Origin: Dicyema japonicum
Lineage: Eukaryota > Dicyemida > Rhombozoa > Dicyemidae
Assembly (NCBI GenBank): GCA_011109175.1
Contig: RDEW01000067.1
Span: 154,248-218,247 of the forward strand
Reading direction: 5' to 3'
DNA length: 64,000 bases
Part shown: in pieces, positions 43,970-54,879 of the stretch
How the letters are laid out: every line of letters starts with the position of its first letter
Numbering within the stretch: position 1 is the first letter of the stretch
Notes under the pieces: generated by a model
The model's input: only the letters and a program-made list of their open reading frames with translations
What the model was told of the DNA's origin: nothing
The model's database searches: none
Made by a program: the position numbers and the translations under genes

Positions 43970-46470
43970 TCCCTAACATAACTCACGTTATCAATCCGTA
44001 AATCGATTTTTAATGAAACATCCGGTAAATAAGTGTTAACAGGTTAATAATATTCCTAGGCAGAGCGGATTGAGAGTTTCCCCTCAGCAAGGTCAATTCT
44101 TTGATCCATTGCGTTATTTTGAGTTCACTCTTCCCTGTTTCTGCAAGGCGGCCGATTGTTCCGACGAACTGGGACCAAACACTCCAGACGTCTCCATTGA
44201 AATCGGGTTGAAGAAACACCTCTCTGTCTACCTATATCTTCGCCTTCAGAAGCCATATATAGCACATCTTGGAGTCTTATGCGGCTTTTCAGTCTAGAAA
44301 GTGTCTGTGAATGTTTAATCCCAGTAAGGTATTTCCCTCCACTCCACTGCATCTGACTCCTTGCCATCACCTCTGTTCAGACTAATGGGTTTGAGTAAGT
44401 GAAGTTTGCATGCTATTCATTTTTTGACAATTGAATTCAACATGGAGTGACGGGAAAATCTACCCCGTTGAGTTTTCATGGAAGCAGGGGAGTAATCCTT
44501 TTTTATTGGTAATCCAGCTATATCGGACGATCTTCGAGACAAACATCCACTAAAGTCTTTAAACTACTCCTACACTTACACTCTCCAGATGTGTTCCAAA
44601 GGAAAGTAATGGACATGCACTATGCAACATAATTTTTCACTGAGGCCAGAATTAAGAATTATGTCTTGTTTTTCTGATTACATCTCTCATAATCTTCACT
44701 CGTGTGATTCGTTTGATGGATCATAATTCGTTTACTGAATACCTTTGTCTGTCAATCAATGGCTCCACCAATAAGATCGGACGTCTGGTTGGAATAGAAA
44801 TAGAAATGAGAACGAAAAAATGGCTATGAAGTCTTATCCAAGGGAATCTGGAAATAGAATGAAATTATAAGAGTCCCCCTTTCCTGTTAACTACATATCT
44901 AAACTACAATCAGATCATCGCTTAAGCAATTGAATATGCCTGTCAGGAATAATGGTTTACAGTATCCTCCTCCAACTTCAATCAGATAACTTCATGTCTT
45001 TTTCTCCGCGTTACTTAGAAGAATCCACTAGGAAACATGACAACGATTTTTGAGTTTCTGCAAAGAACCAATAAACCCATTGGGGGATGCGATTGCTCGC
45101 GCAAAGGAACATCGATCGATTCATTCATAGGCATTTGCAAAGGCTCTACCGTTCTATAGTCGGAATACTGGAGGATTACGCAAGATAAGTTCAGGGACTA
45201 GGGGAAGCTGGAATCACTTAATTAGTTGTAGTTTGCCACTTATGTTTACAGTTCCTTCTGTTGATCCTCTGTGGAGACGTTAATCAAAACTCGGGACCCT
45301 CTTCCACTGTTCGAAAACTGAAAGTCCTCCAACTATAAGGAGGCCTTAGCTTTGTAGGATGGTAACAGAAGTCCTATAAAGTGCATATTGCTGATTTTAT
45401 AGTTCCACCCACGTGATGATTTCAATGATTGTATGGTGAAGCTAGAATATACTATGCTACCTCTCATTCTGGTGTCATCACTAGCATTCTTTTATCTGTT
45501 AAACAATCGTCGAATAAAAAAATGAGAAGACAAGGTCGAGCGGAATGACTGGTGTTGCAAGCTGTTCTAGTGTTTTTCAAAGAATATTTCATTGAGAATG
45601 GGTATGATCACACGATCCTTTAATAAGAAGTTACTCACTTCCAAATATGGCGATTTTGAAGAGTCTGGAGAAGATTAAAGATAAATCACTAATCTACCTC
45701 TTCAATAAATCAATAATCCAAAATATATTCATTATTATTAGCCTCTATCTAGACTTCCTTGAAGATTTGGAGGATTCTCCTACAGGTCTTGCAGACGCAG
45801 AGGAAAAGGATAGTATGAAGACCTTCTAAAAACGAGTAAATTATCTGTTGTTTCCGTAGAGTTGCATATTTGACAAATTGGTCTTGTGTAGACACAAATT
45901 GATACGACTACGTGGCAGGAAACGAAGATTCGCACACTGAAATCTCAAACATTGAGAAATTTAAGATTACATAATATTTTGAGTAATTATGGAGTAATGA
46001 ATAATATATAAAATGTTCAACAAAAATCTTTATTTACTGGAAATACTTCATAACGTACTAAACAGTAATTTGAAACATAAGGTCTACTCCTCACACAATT
46101 TGTACATAACGATGACATCGGTCAATTTCCAGCAAAATTATATTCTTGGTTTCAATAACACAGCACGGGGGCGACGTGAAACAGGTGGATCACATGACAC
46201 ACTCTATTGAAAGAGAGGAGCAACATAAGAAACAAACAGAAATTTTTAATAAAACACCCGCATAGGATCACACGGCCTTTTCTACTAAAGGGTTTCAAAA
46301 TTACAACCAGCAAACTATTTTTCGTTTTAAAAAGCCTTTATTTTATAGATAACATATATAAATTATTAGGGAAACAAATGAGAGTAATTCAATTACTACA
46401 GTTAGCAACAAGTGCCGGACAAAGACCTGATAGCTCCTAGTTAGAATCCGCTGATGTACATTCCGGTCAA
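43970..46470. other. 2.5 kb without a recognisable gene
   Basis: Several open frames of 60-81 codons exist (for example 44,010-44,370 minus, 45,647-45,829 plus) but none carries a motif I know or forms a coherent multi-exon reading. It may be old transposon debris; I see no inverted or direct repeats of note. Confidence 0.35.
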
Positions 46471-46474
46471 AGGT

Positions 46475-46645
46475 CCCACGCATCTACGATGTTTTGACTT
46501 GACTAGTGACGTCGTTATTGATTAACATTTCACTGCTGAAAAAGGACTCACATTTAACATAGAGAAAAAAGAAGTGAAGATCACTCATTGGTTCTCCCTC
46601 ATCGGTTAGTTATTGTAACTGTTATTGTGTGTCCTAATGCAGACA
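46475..46645 (+). repeat. dispersed repeat, copy 1
   Basis: Contains TGACTTGACTAGTGACGTCG, later AGAAGTGAAGATCACTCATTGG and TGTGTGTCCTAATGC. Related copies are at 54,880-55,170 and 60,165-60,390. The copies are diverged. It may be a SINE or a LINE 3' region. Confidence 0.45.
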
Positions 46646-47036
46646 TAAAAGGCACTTACGGAAGGGAGTTAACTCGCTGGTGGAACATTCAATAAGAATC
46701 TTGGAGATTTTAGATGCTGAGATCACCTAATTAATTGGTTTTTCGCTTATACTATTATATTAGATTTCTTCATGCAACTTCACTTCTCATACGTTTCCGC
46801 AGTTCGTCGAAGTCATCCACTGTTTTCATCTTCCACCAACTTGGACATACTCATTTTGTTGGATAATGCTCCATAATGAGGTTACAAGGCATCACCGCAT
46901 CCATACGAATAATATAGCTTATTACTTCATCATGCATAGACCCACATAATCATAAAGAGTCCTGTTTAAAGTCCTTTGGTAAATAGATACTTACTTTTTC
47001 CTCACTTGATTATCTTCACATCTTTCTAGTCTATTA
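46646..47036. other. no gene seen, left flank of an R2-like element
   Basis: Mixed AT-rich sequence up to the point where homology to R2-like polymerase starts (TGG AAA GCG at about 47,040). Confidence 0.4.
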
Positions 47037-49346
47037 AAATGGAAAGCGTCTGGGTGCGACGGAGTTTATAACTTCTTTATCAAAAGTTTTACTTCGATTC
47101 ATGAACATCTTTGCGAGGAGATTCAGAAGATCATAAATGATGAATACACGCCTGGTGATTGGTTCTACACGGGGATAACACATCTTATACCAAAAGTGGA
47201 CGTATGTAATTCACCCAAGGAGTTAAGACCAATTACGTGTATGCCTAATCTCTATAAACTATTGACAAAGTGTGTGAACAAGAAATTATCTGAATATATT
47301 GAATCGTACGATCTCTTAAGTGATAATCAATTGGGAACTCGGAGGATGTGTCAAGGAGCCAAAGAACAAGCTTTGGTGAACCAATATTTAAATCAAAGAA
47401 ATGGAAGTAACTTATGTTCTACCTGGATCGATGTTAAAAAAGCATTTGATTCCGTTGACCACGAGTTTTTGGGCGAAGTGCTCCAGAATTCTGGCCTGCC
47501 TTTCTGGATTGTGAGTTTTATCACGAAACTTGTTGGGAAATGGAAGATACGACTGAATTTGGAAGGAAAAGTGTTGGGGGAGATTAGAATAAGAAGAGGA
47601 ATTCTACAGGGGGACTCTCTTTCGCCACAGATCTTTGCTTTGTTAATGGACCCCCTTAGCCGAATATTGAATGGAAAATTTCCTAAAGTAACTATGGGAA
47701 GCCCGGGAAATGGAGAGCCAACATATGCCACTAATCACCTTCTGTTTATGGACGATATAAAGTTGTTTTCTCACAAAAGTGATTCAATGGTTATGATGAT
47801 GGAAGAAGTTGATTCGTTTTTTGATGCAGCCGGGTTGGAGAGGAACTTTGACAAATCTGCAACAAATGTCAAGTCCTTGTCTGGGAAAGCTCGTTTCCTT
47901 GATGGATTGGATGGATACCGATATTTGGGAGTTCTTGAAGATAAGAACAGCAATGTTCTTAAAGGAGAAATTATGAATAAAATCTATGGAGAAGTATCTA
48001 AGCGGATCAAAAATTTGACGAAGACGGATTTAAACTCAGTGAACCTGTTTAAAGCTATGAATGAGTATGCAATCTCCCTTTACAACTATTACATTGGATT
48101 GATTGATATCGAACCTGGAGAGTTTGAACAGATTGATAAAAATATTCGCAGAATTCTTATGGACAGTCATATCCACTTGCAACCGGCAAACAAAGAAAGA
48201 CTTTATCTACCAAGAAATAAATTTGGAAGAGGCCTCGAGTCAGTCAGTAACAAAGCAGAAAGAATGCTCCTCCAATTTTATAGTGATTTGGAACATAAGG
48301 CAAATTACTGCCTAAGAAGAGCGGGAATTCTACGGGTCATTAATTCAAAGAAAATACACATGGCCACTATCGTAGAATTCATCTCAAGAAAGTACAACAT
48401 TGAAAATGTGAAGGATTTGACAATGTTGAAATTGATGGAAATACAACATGAATATCTACTGGGAAAAATTGAAGAGAAACCGCTGCACTCTATTCTATTT
48501 GAGTGTCTGAAAGATACCGAAGTGAATATTGCTGAATCCTCAGGGTGGTTAGTTCATGGAAATCATTCTCCTGTAACCGAAGGAAGGCTGTGTCTGCTTC
48601 AGGATCGTAACATGTTTTTTGATAATGGAGAAGCCAAGTGCAAACATTGTAACTCAGGAAAGAAGACCGTTGATCACCTTGCAACTAGATGTGGGAGAAT
48701 GCTGAATAGCTCGTATCTCAGGCGGCATAACGAGGTGGTCAGATGTATTCACTTACACCTCTGCCGTCAATATGGAATAAGAAAAACTAAGAAACTGAAG
48801 ACCCACTCAGTCCAATCTGTTGTCTCAAATGAATTTGTGGAGATTCGTGTAGACACAACGATTAGTACAGATACGGCTGTACAGAATAACAAACCCGATA
48901 TTTTCGTTCATGATAAGGTGCGTAATACGATTACTCTCGTTGAAATTGGGATCACGTCCCAAAACTGCCTCAAGCAAGTCGAGGTGGAAAAGTTCCATAA
49001 GTATGACTTACTGGCGAACGAACTCGGATGTATTCATCGCGCAAAGGTAAAAATAATCCCTGTAGTCATTACCTGGGATGGGATTGTTTCGAGATTCTTC
49101 AAGGGCCATCTGGATGCCCTCAAACTGGAGGAAAGGGTGAAAGCGTACATCCAAACGTTAGTATTGAGAAAGACGTTGGAGAGCATGCAAGCTGAAGATA
49201 GACATGGAGTATCGATACCTGATGAGGAGGAAGCTGATAAGGAATGCCGACCTAGGGGAGTCTCGGAATGTGGGTTGTGCGACAACGAAAACACACCTAT
49301 ACTGACAATTGACGTTGGCCCCAAGAAGAGGAGATTAGCTAATTAA
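47037..49346 (+). mobile_element. 5'-truncated R2-like retrotransposon with open polymerase frame
   Basis: Coding homology begins abruptly at WKASGCDGVYNFF (47,039), equivalent to residue 123 of the unit 1 polymerase, preceded in frame by an unrelated stretch with TGA near 47,015. The N-terminal domain and first RT segment are therefore missing. From there to the stop at 49,344 the frame is uninterrupted for about 770 codons. Two older, decayed copies of this subfamily are in both tandem units. Confidence 0.9.
47037..49346 (+). CDS. R2-like polymerase/endonuclease lacking its N-terminus
   Basis: RT blocks LIPKVD, RPITCMPNLYK, IDVKKAFDSVDH (first Asp), RRGILQGDSLSP and FMDDIKLF (catalytic pair) are intact. 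The thumb has GYRYLGVLEDKNSNVLKG and KERLYLPRNKFGRG. The knuckle is CKHCNSGKKTVDHLATRC and the endonuclease has KPDIFVHDK...LVEIGITSQN with the later conserved Lys. The C-terminal tail is acidic with a basic KKRR end. Met is not needed at the start because the element is truncated; a GTG at 47,196 or the first ATG would give a shorter product. Without the N-terminal domain it probably cannot mobilise itself but could have done so recently. Confidence 0.9.
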   Translation, partial: KWKASGCDGVYNFFIKSFTSIHEHLCEEIQKIINDEYTPGDWFYTGITHLIPKVDVCNSPKELRPITCMPNLYKLLTKCVNKKLSEYIESYDLLSDNQLGTRRMCQGAKEQALVNQYLNQRNGSNLCSTWIDVKKAFDSVDHEFLGEVLQNSGLPFWIVSFITKLVGKWKIRLNLEGKVLGEIRIRRGILQGDSLSPQIFALLMDPLSRILNGKFPKVTMGSPGNGEPTYATNHLLFMDDIKLFSHKSDSMVMMMEEVDSFFDAAGLERNFDKSATNVKSLSGKARFLDGLDGYRYLGVLEDKNSNVLKGEIMNKIYGEVSKRIKNLTKTDLNSVNLFKAMNEYAISLYNYYIGLIDIEPGEFEQIDKNIRRILMDSHIHLQPANKERLYLPRNKFGRGLESVSNKAERMLLQFYSDLEHKANYCLRRAGILRVINSKKIHMATIVEFISRKYNIENVKDLTMLKLMEIQHEYLLGKIEEKPLHSILFECLKDTEVNIAESSGWLVHGNHSPVTEGRLCLLQDRNMFFDNGEAKCKHCNSGKKTVDHLATRCGRMLNSSYLRRHNEVVRCIHLHLCRQYGIRKTKKLKTHSVQSVVSNEFVEIRVDTTISTDTAVQNNKPDIFVHDKVRNTITLVEIGITSQNCLKQVEVEKFHKYDLLANELGCIHRAKVKIIPVVITWDGIVSRFFKGHLDALKLEERVKAYIQTLVLRKTLESMQAEDRHGVSIPDEEEADKECRPRGVSECGLCDNENTPILTIDVGPKKRRLAN

Positions 49347-49349
49347 TTA

Positions 49350-49530
49350 ATTACTTGTGACTCGTTGTTTCGTTAAAATATAATTAATCGTTTTTTAAAA
49401 TTTTAATTTTTTAGATTTGTTATCAACTAATACAGATATGAGAAGTCGCAAGGTTTTTATGAACGAAAGTCTATTTATCACTTCGATCAGTAAAAGAGTT
49501 TGAATAGGTGTATACAAAAGTGTTACAACA
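49350..49530. other. 3' flank of the R2-like element
   Basis: AT-rich, with a TTAATTAATTA repeat right after the stop codon similar to the 3' end of the unit 1 element. Confidence 0.45.
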
Positions 49531-49749
49531 TTTTATTTACTCCCTTATTCAACTGACTTGAACCCAATTGAAAACTTTTTTTATTGTGTGAAATCTCGCC
49601 TAAATGTAATTAGACCAAGAGCAACTGTAAGAGGAGAATTGCTAACAACTATCGGATTTGTTATGAGTGGTCTCGAAACCGAGAATTTGTCCTCATATTA
49701 CAGTTTTTGGGAAAGGGTAAATGGAATTAATAACAGATTAATTGAATAA
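49530..49749 (+). pseudogene. Tc1/mariner-type transposase C-terminal fragment
   Basis: The frame has YSTDLNPIENFFYCVKSRLN, matching the YSPDLNPIE...W..VK motif with the final catalytic Glu of DDE_3 transposases. The first two Asp blocks are missing. It ends at TAA 49,747 with a plausible C-terminus. Confidence 0.7.
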
Positions 49750-49795
49750 AATACTTTTTTCCTAAATTATTTATTAGTATAATATATATAACTTG

Positions 49796-49922
49796 GACAT
49801 CATTTATGGGATTTGGGTCAACATTTATGGGATTTGGGACATCATTTATGGGAATTGGGACAACATTTATGGGAATTGGGTCAACATTTATGGGAATTGG
49901 GTCAACATTTATGGGATTCAGT
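49796..49922 (+). repeat. 21-bp minisatellite
   Basis: Six tandem copies of a unit such as AACATTTATGGGAATTGGGTC, with variants CATCATTTATGGGATTTGGG. On the + strand every copy carries ATTTATGGGA. Confidence 0.9.
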
Positions 49923-50310
49923 GTAGTATGTGCAAGTAGCGTGTGGTACTATGTGGCTAATTGGTAAAAATTTCTCTTCCTTCCCTCTGATGACGTGATT
50001 GAATCCACCTTACTAAGGAGAAAGCAAATGCTTGGTCAACATTCAAGAGGATCCAACTATTCATTCGTCGAGAGACAATTTCGTTGTCTGGCAACGAGTT
50101 CTGGAATTTTGAAGAAGAAAAAGATCAGAGCAGAATCCTTCAACGGAGGAAGCAGTAGTTGAGTAGTGACTATCGCTGTGTCTTGTGTTACGTTAGCCAT
50201 GGTTTGAACCCCAAATTTGCTAATTTTTCTTTCCAGTTTTATATGTTCAGGAATTCATTAAATTAGAAAGGACAAAGATATTTAAAGAATGATATTATTA
50301 GAAAACCAAA
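49923..50310. other. no gene seen
   Basis: Intergenic sequence left of the membrane-protein gene; no repeat or coding signal that I can support. Confidence 0.4.
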
Positions 50311-50919
50311 TTAAACTGTAGTTCCCATAATTTCTACATTTTCTGCCTCTACCAAGTCATCAGGAGATGTAGTAACTCCATTTACCATTTCTGTATTATT
50401 CGATTCTGTTTTCCTAGATCCCTGGACTGTTGCGTTGAAATCACTTCCAATAGAATCCACACTGACACTATCTAAAATATATGGGGTTCTTCCACTTTCT
50501 TGTGTTTCAGTCACGTTGTTTATGGGTTCTTCCAATATAGAGTTGAATTTTGAATTGTTCATAATTTGCATGAAATAGAGCGTTGGGTGAGTGATAAGTC
50601 CAATAATCCCTAAAAGTCATCCACAAGGCGTACCGATGGTGATAAGTGAAATTAAAAGCAAATCAGTGGGATTTAAACGCTTTGAGTTTCTGATTGGTAC
50701 ATTTAGCTGAGATATTCTTGAGTTCCAGTTAGACCTGAATCCTATACTTTTTTGTAGACTGGGATAATTGATTACTCTCGTTGGAATGTCTTCTATCTTA
50801 AAGTCCTCCTCAGATTTGTCAGAAATCAAAGTGGTGTGCTCTGATTCGATGATTTGCGTCGTAAAAGTCGTGGTTTTTCTAATTTTTGGACTGAACTTTC
50901 TGAGTCTTGATTTGAGCAT
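50311..50919 (-). CDS. orphan single-pass membrane protein, two exons
   Basis: I do not recognise it. Exons on the minus strand are 50,919-50,634 and 50,609-50,311. Between them a 24-nt intron (GTACGCCTTG...TTTTAG) contains an in-frame TGA, and its removal joins LLISLITIG to IIGLITHPTLYF. The product is 194 residues: a basic N-terminal part rich in Lys/Arg (MLKSRLRKFSPKIRK), a Ser/Thr-rich acidic section, one hydrophobic segment of about 22 residues around 91-113, and a C-terminal tail of about 80 residues rich in Asn, Glu and Thr with several NxT/S sites (NVT, NAT, NNT). That would fit a type II membrane protein with its tail outside. No homology is recalled. Confidence 0.6.
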
Positions 50920-51039
50920 ATAAATTCAAATTTCTCCCTTAACTGCTCTTATATTGGTTTATCATAGAAATTTCTTATTTAAGCACAATTTATGGCCTTC
51001 TCAAGCAATAAACCGATCGTTAGTCACCTGATTTGTAGA

Positions 51040-51800
51040 TTTTAGTCAATTACCCCCCACTCGCGACATAATTGATGTAGCGCCCCTCTCACGATAGCAA
51101 AAAAGATTAACTGAAGAAACAACTGATTTTCACGGACCTGATGGTTTCTGAGTTTAAGCAGACGTCTCAGTCTCTCGAGAAGAGATAGTGATTTACTGTT
51201 TATGTTTCCAGTTGTCTCGTTAGGATACCACGTGAACCGGTCCAGGAGGGGTAATCGGAAATATATTTGGTCGATTCTCACACGTTATCTACTTGGCAGA
51301 AAGATTTCCTCTCTATTGAACTCAAGAGACACCCAATGGTTGGCTCTCTTCACTCCGGATTTTCCAAAACTAACAAGTATAGAGAACAGGATTATTCAGA
51401 ATAACTAAATCCTCTATATCATGCAGAATTTGACTCCACGTTTATCAGGTTTGTTAGAGGAAAGCCATGCAGAATGATAAGCATTAAAATCACCACATGC
51501 AAGTAAGCTCTGCGTAGTTAGGAAGACACGAAGAAATCGGCGGGATACATTGACAATAGTGAAACGGGGATTTTTGATATTGACCCGGATAGATGCAATT
51601 TAAATTTGGGAATCCTCAGATATGAGAGATTTAATAAATTTTGAAGTATCAGCAAAAGAAATAGAAATGTGTACAAGAATAAGTAAACCACCCCCAGCTG
51701 AGTTGGAGGAAGTTGGAACATAATACAGAATAGTTCATGAACTGAAGAGTCTTAGATTTCGGTGTAAGTTTAGTTTTTTGGATAGGGCAATGTCTACAAA
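51040..51800 (-). pseudogene. jockey-type LINE endonuclease fragment
   Basis: Minus-strand frames show SAGGGLLILVHISISF, FTIVNVSRRFLRVF, LLACGDFNAYHSAW with the key GDFN motif, and KPDKRGVKF, in the order of an EEP endonuclease. Toward 51,042 one open frame (79 codons) contains DRFTWYPNETTG, possibly the connection to the RT. Frames shift repeatedly. Confidence 0.65.
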
Positions 51801-52660
51801 ACGATTGTGTAAGAAGTTACGTAATCAATACATTTTTGAACAGAACGTTTGTGTTCAATGGGAGTATCTTCAACTTTCAATGAAATGACATGGGTCCAGG
51901 GTTAGGTTCAACATCACACACCTGATTAAAGAAATCTGGGAACTTTGGCTAGGCGCTCGTCCGGTAGCCACTACCAAGCAAACTATTTGGCAGTTGCTTG
52001 GTAAGGGAAATAATTGGGTCTGTTCGCTACACACGTAGACAGTTTTCTCTACGAGTAGGTGACCCACATGAAAATATCTATTTTTAAACCCCAAGACCAC
52101 CAAGAAAAAAGTATTAACTCGCTAATTAGATGATTTCAGCCTCCAACATTTCTCGAATTGATCTCGTATGCTCCACCAGCAATCCAACTGCACTTCGGAA
52201 GTGTCTTCTTCACTACATCACGCTCTCCTACTAGGTTAATTTGACAGACAGAACTTAAATGCAGCCTTAGAAACTTGATATCAAATAAACTAGAATTTCC
52301 CAACCCATATATTAGTATGAAAGGAATGAAATTGTTAGTTGTTGTTAGATTCAGCTTTTTACGACATATTTGTGTTTTATATTATAAGCTTTGATTGATG
52401 CTCTATTTGGTAAATCCAAAGGTAAACAGTCACATTCATAGTCTGATTAGTTAAAGTTAACATTTCCCAGTGAACTTCTTTGTTTCATCGTTTGTTGAAC
52501 TTGAATTTTAAAATTCTCTATTCTACAAAATATTTATCATTCATCAATAGTAATTCAGCACATTTACAATATCCTCCAATGCTATGTGTCAGGTTTACCT
52601 TTGCATGAAGACATAGCTAAATTAATAATAATAACACCAGAGACCATAATTACACAAACT
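51801..52660. other. no gene seen
   Basis: Unique, AT-rich and without a coherent frame on either strand. Confidence 0.4.
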
Positions 52661-52666
52661 AACTAA

Positions 52667-52935
52667 TCACGTTATCCCAGCACGCTCTAGCAGGGACTTC
52701 ATCTTGGCCCGATGCTCCTCCCTCGTCTTCACACAAGCACGTATCGGTCGAATGACTGGACCTTCGCAGTCACGACGGCGCGTTCCGTGGTTCATTCTTA
52801 TCAAGGCTTCAAGAGGCATTGGTGGCTGGAGTTCTCTAGAGATCCAGCGTTTCGTGATTTTGGAGGCTCTTCTCCGGCTAGCCTCAATCTTCAAGACATT
52901 CGTCCAAGAGATGAGTGGACCCTATATACCACATG
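52667..52935 (-). pseudogene. LINE ORF C-terminus ending in GIT
   Basis: A 75-codon frame ends KTREEHRAKMKSLLERAGIT and stop. The same motif, EEHRARMRWLLEAAGIT, ends another fragment at 54,247. It is the 3' end of a LINE polymerase ORF. Confidence 0.6.
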
Positions 52936-53300
52936 AATAGGAGATGCATGATTCAATGAATTGTTTATATACCGTCAAAACAAAATGCTTTCCAATCTTC
53001 CATAAGCTTGTGAGGCTTATTGAAATTGATCTCAAATTACTTGAAATTATCTTTCAAATTAATAATTTTAGGAATTTTAACTTTATTGTGGGCAAACTCG
53101 ATTTTAAAAATTAGTTGAAAATTATTTTTCAACAAAAATGCTATGGTTTCATTCGTACTTGCATCTTTCATATGCAACTTAGTTACTTCATCAGAATTAA
53201 TATTTTTAATATACTTTATGGACATTAAACCATTTACCTAACTATCTCAGACATTGTCCGGATTTGATTGAGAAAACTAAAAAGGAATATGCTTAACATC
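52936..53300. other. no gene seen
   Basis: AT-rich spacer with only shadows of coding frames. Confidence 0.4.
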
Positions 53301-53439
53301 GTGTCTTGTGGCTCAGCCGATAGGTGTCACCCATTTAGGAAACAAACGGAGAGTCATCAACTTTTCCTCACAACTCGGGGTTCCCGTAAATTATACATGT
53401 CGTGATGACATTTTCTCAACATGTGAGATCGTTATGAAA

Positions 53440-53915
53440 AAGGTCTAGGAAATTGAATATAATGAAATCGTTCTTAAAGTCCAGGCCATCACGAGAATGC
53501 GCAGTCGTCTTGTACAAGCAACATTAAAACCGACGGTCGAGTATGCTTGTGCCTCATGGGCTGATGGGGTTTCAATATCAAATTTGTACAAGATCAATTC
53601 CCTAACAGCCAAATTGGTACGTATAACGAATCTACCTGCTGATTTTTCCCCCAATGCTTGACCACGCCTCAATCGAAAACAATTCCGGTTTCATCGGTCT
53701 GTGTGGTCACGGAACAAGTCGTTTCTTCCATTCAAAACTAGAAGCCTCAAATACACGTAAATTAGGAAAAACCCATCCTCTACAAAATCTAATGATAGGT
53801 GATCGTCGTCGGTACAGGAAAGCCGTGGGTACTCTGGAGAACATAAGAAAAAACTTCTCAATGCTTTTGAGTCGCACTGGGATCACTTAATAAGTTATTA
53901 TTATTATTAATAACT
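53440..53915 (+). pseudogene. LINE C-terminal end with TTA tail
   Basis: Plus-strand frames give ATLKPTVEYACASWADGV and KINSLTAKLVRITN, the usual segment after the RT thumb. After two frame changes it ends in LLSRTGIT and a stop at 53,888. A TTATTATTATTA tail follows at once. Dead, 5' truncated. Confidence 0.65.
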
Positions 53916-53969
53916 AAAAATGATTTAACCAAAAAGATAAAGTATCTTACCCTGACAAACAGCTCATAG
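53911..53969 (-). repeat. inverted arm paired with 55,112-55,170
   Basis: TGATTTAACCAAAAAGATAA and the bases after it are the reverse complement of 55,112-55,160 at 48 of 49 positions, with weaker matching beyond. About 1.1 kb lies between the arms. They are probably two copies of the dispersed repeat in opposite orientation. Confidence 0.85.
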
Positions 53970-54119
53970 TCTTGGATTACCTCTCTTTCTTGGTGTTCCT
54001 TTTACGGAAATATTAAATAAAATAACAAATACACCTATCATAACTTTTATTATAATTATTAAAAACACTTTCACATAACCAAAGAACGTTATATCACATT
54101 TCTTTTTGAGGAATTAGTG

Positions 54120-54302
54120 AAGAAAAGCGGAGCCTTACTACCCTCCAAAAAAGTTAGAAACTCCCGCCCAATCCGGAAATGCGTTGGAACCCAGAAGAAC
54201 ACCGAGCAAGAATGAGATGGCTACTCGAGGCGGCCGGAATCACCTGACGGCTATGTAGTTATTTAATTTGTCGGTGATTTTTGGTTTTAATAATAATAAT
54301 GA
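54120..54302 (+). pseudogene. LINE 3' end, source type of the 67-bp insertion
   Basis: Encodes WNPEEHRARMRWLLEAAGIT and stop at 54,247, followed by a short 3' UTR (CGGCTATGTAGTTATTTAAT...) and a TAATAATAATAA tail. The last 66 bp are the sequence inserted at 38,775-38,841. Confidence 0.75.
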
Positions 54303-54879
54303 TTAACTAAGGTCCCGGTTGTGCCACACAGTTCATTTCTTGAGCAGACCCAGGTACCAGCGTTATACAGTAGTATGGGTTTCACTAGCGAGTTGTATAA
54401 TCGAGTTTTTGTTAACCTTTTTATGGAGTTAGGTGTTATTCAGTCTGGAGAGGGCAGTTTGTGCTAAGGTTTTCCTTCTTGTAATGTCTTCAAACAACAT
54501 GGCGGTGATGGTTAGATGTTTTTTGAACAAAAAAAATAAATTTTGACTTTTTTTGTTTTGCCCTACTTATGAGTCTATCCATTTCTACTCAAACAATTTG
54601 ACTGATGAACAGAGCTCTACAGTTAGAGGCATCAGTTAACTTAATCGTGCATAAATACTTCCTCGTCTACATTTCCACGGATAGCCATGATGAACTTTCC
54701 AACCCATCTTGCACGAATGCTCTGGATATTCCACAATCCCTAATAAACACTTTCAAAGAGATGATCGACTAGCTGACTGATTTTCAGTCGGTATGAGATG
54801 GCAATTAATTTATATACTAAAATGAAAAATAAATGACTTCAGTTTGATATACATTAGTACACAAAAATTTTACAAGTTT
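54303..54879. other. no gene seen
   Basis: Spacer between the LINE end and the dispersed repeat, within the 1.1-kb interval bounded by the inverted arms. Confidence 0.4.

Noticed and set aside
44010-44370. two overlapping minus-strand open frames of about 70-80 codons
   Set aside because: No motif, no conserved copy elsewhere in the window and no coherent joining by short introns.
50610-50633. TGA read-through or recoding in the membrane-protein gene
   Set aside because: A 24-nt GT..AG intron of the size seen elsewhere removes the stop and keeps the frame.
53300-53400. A-box-like TGGCTCAGCCGATAGG suggesting a tRNA or tRNA-derived SINE
   Set aside because: No matching B box or acceptor stem within 90 bp.
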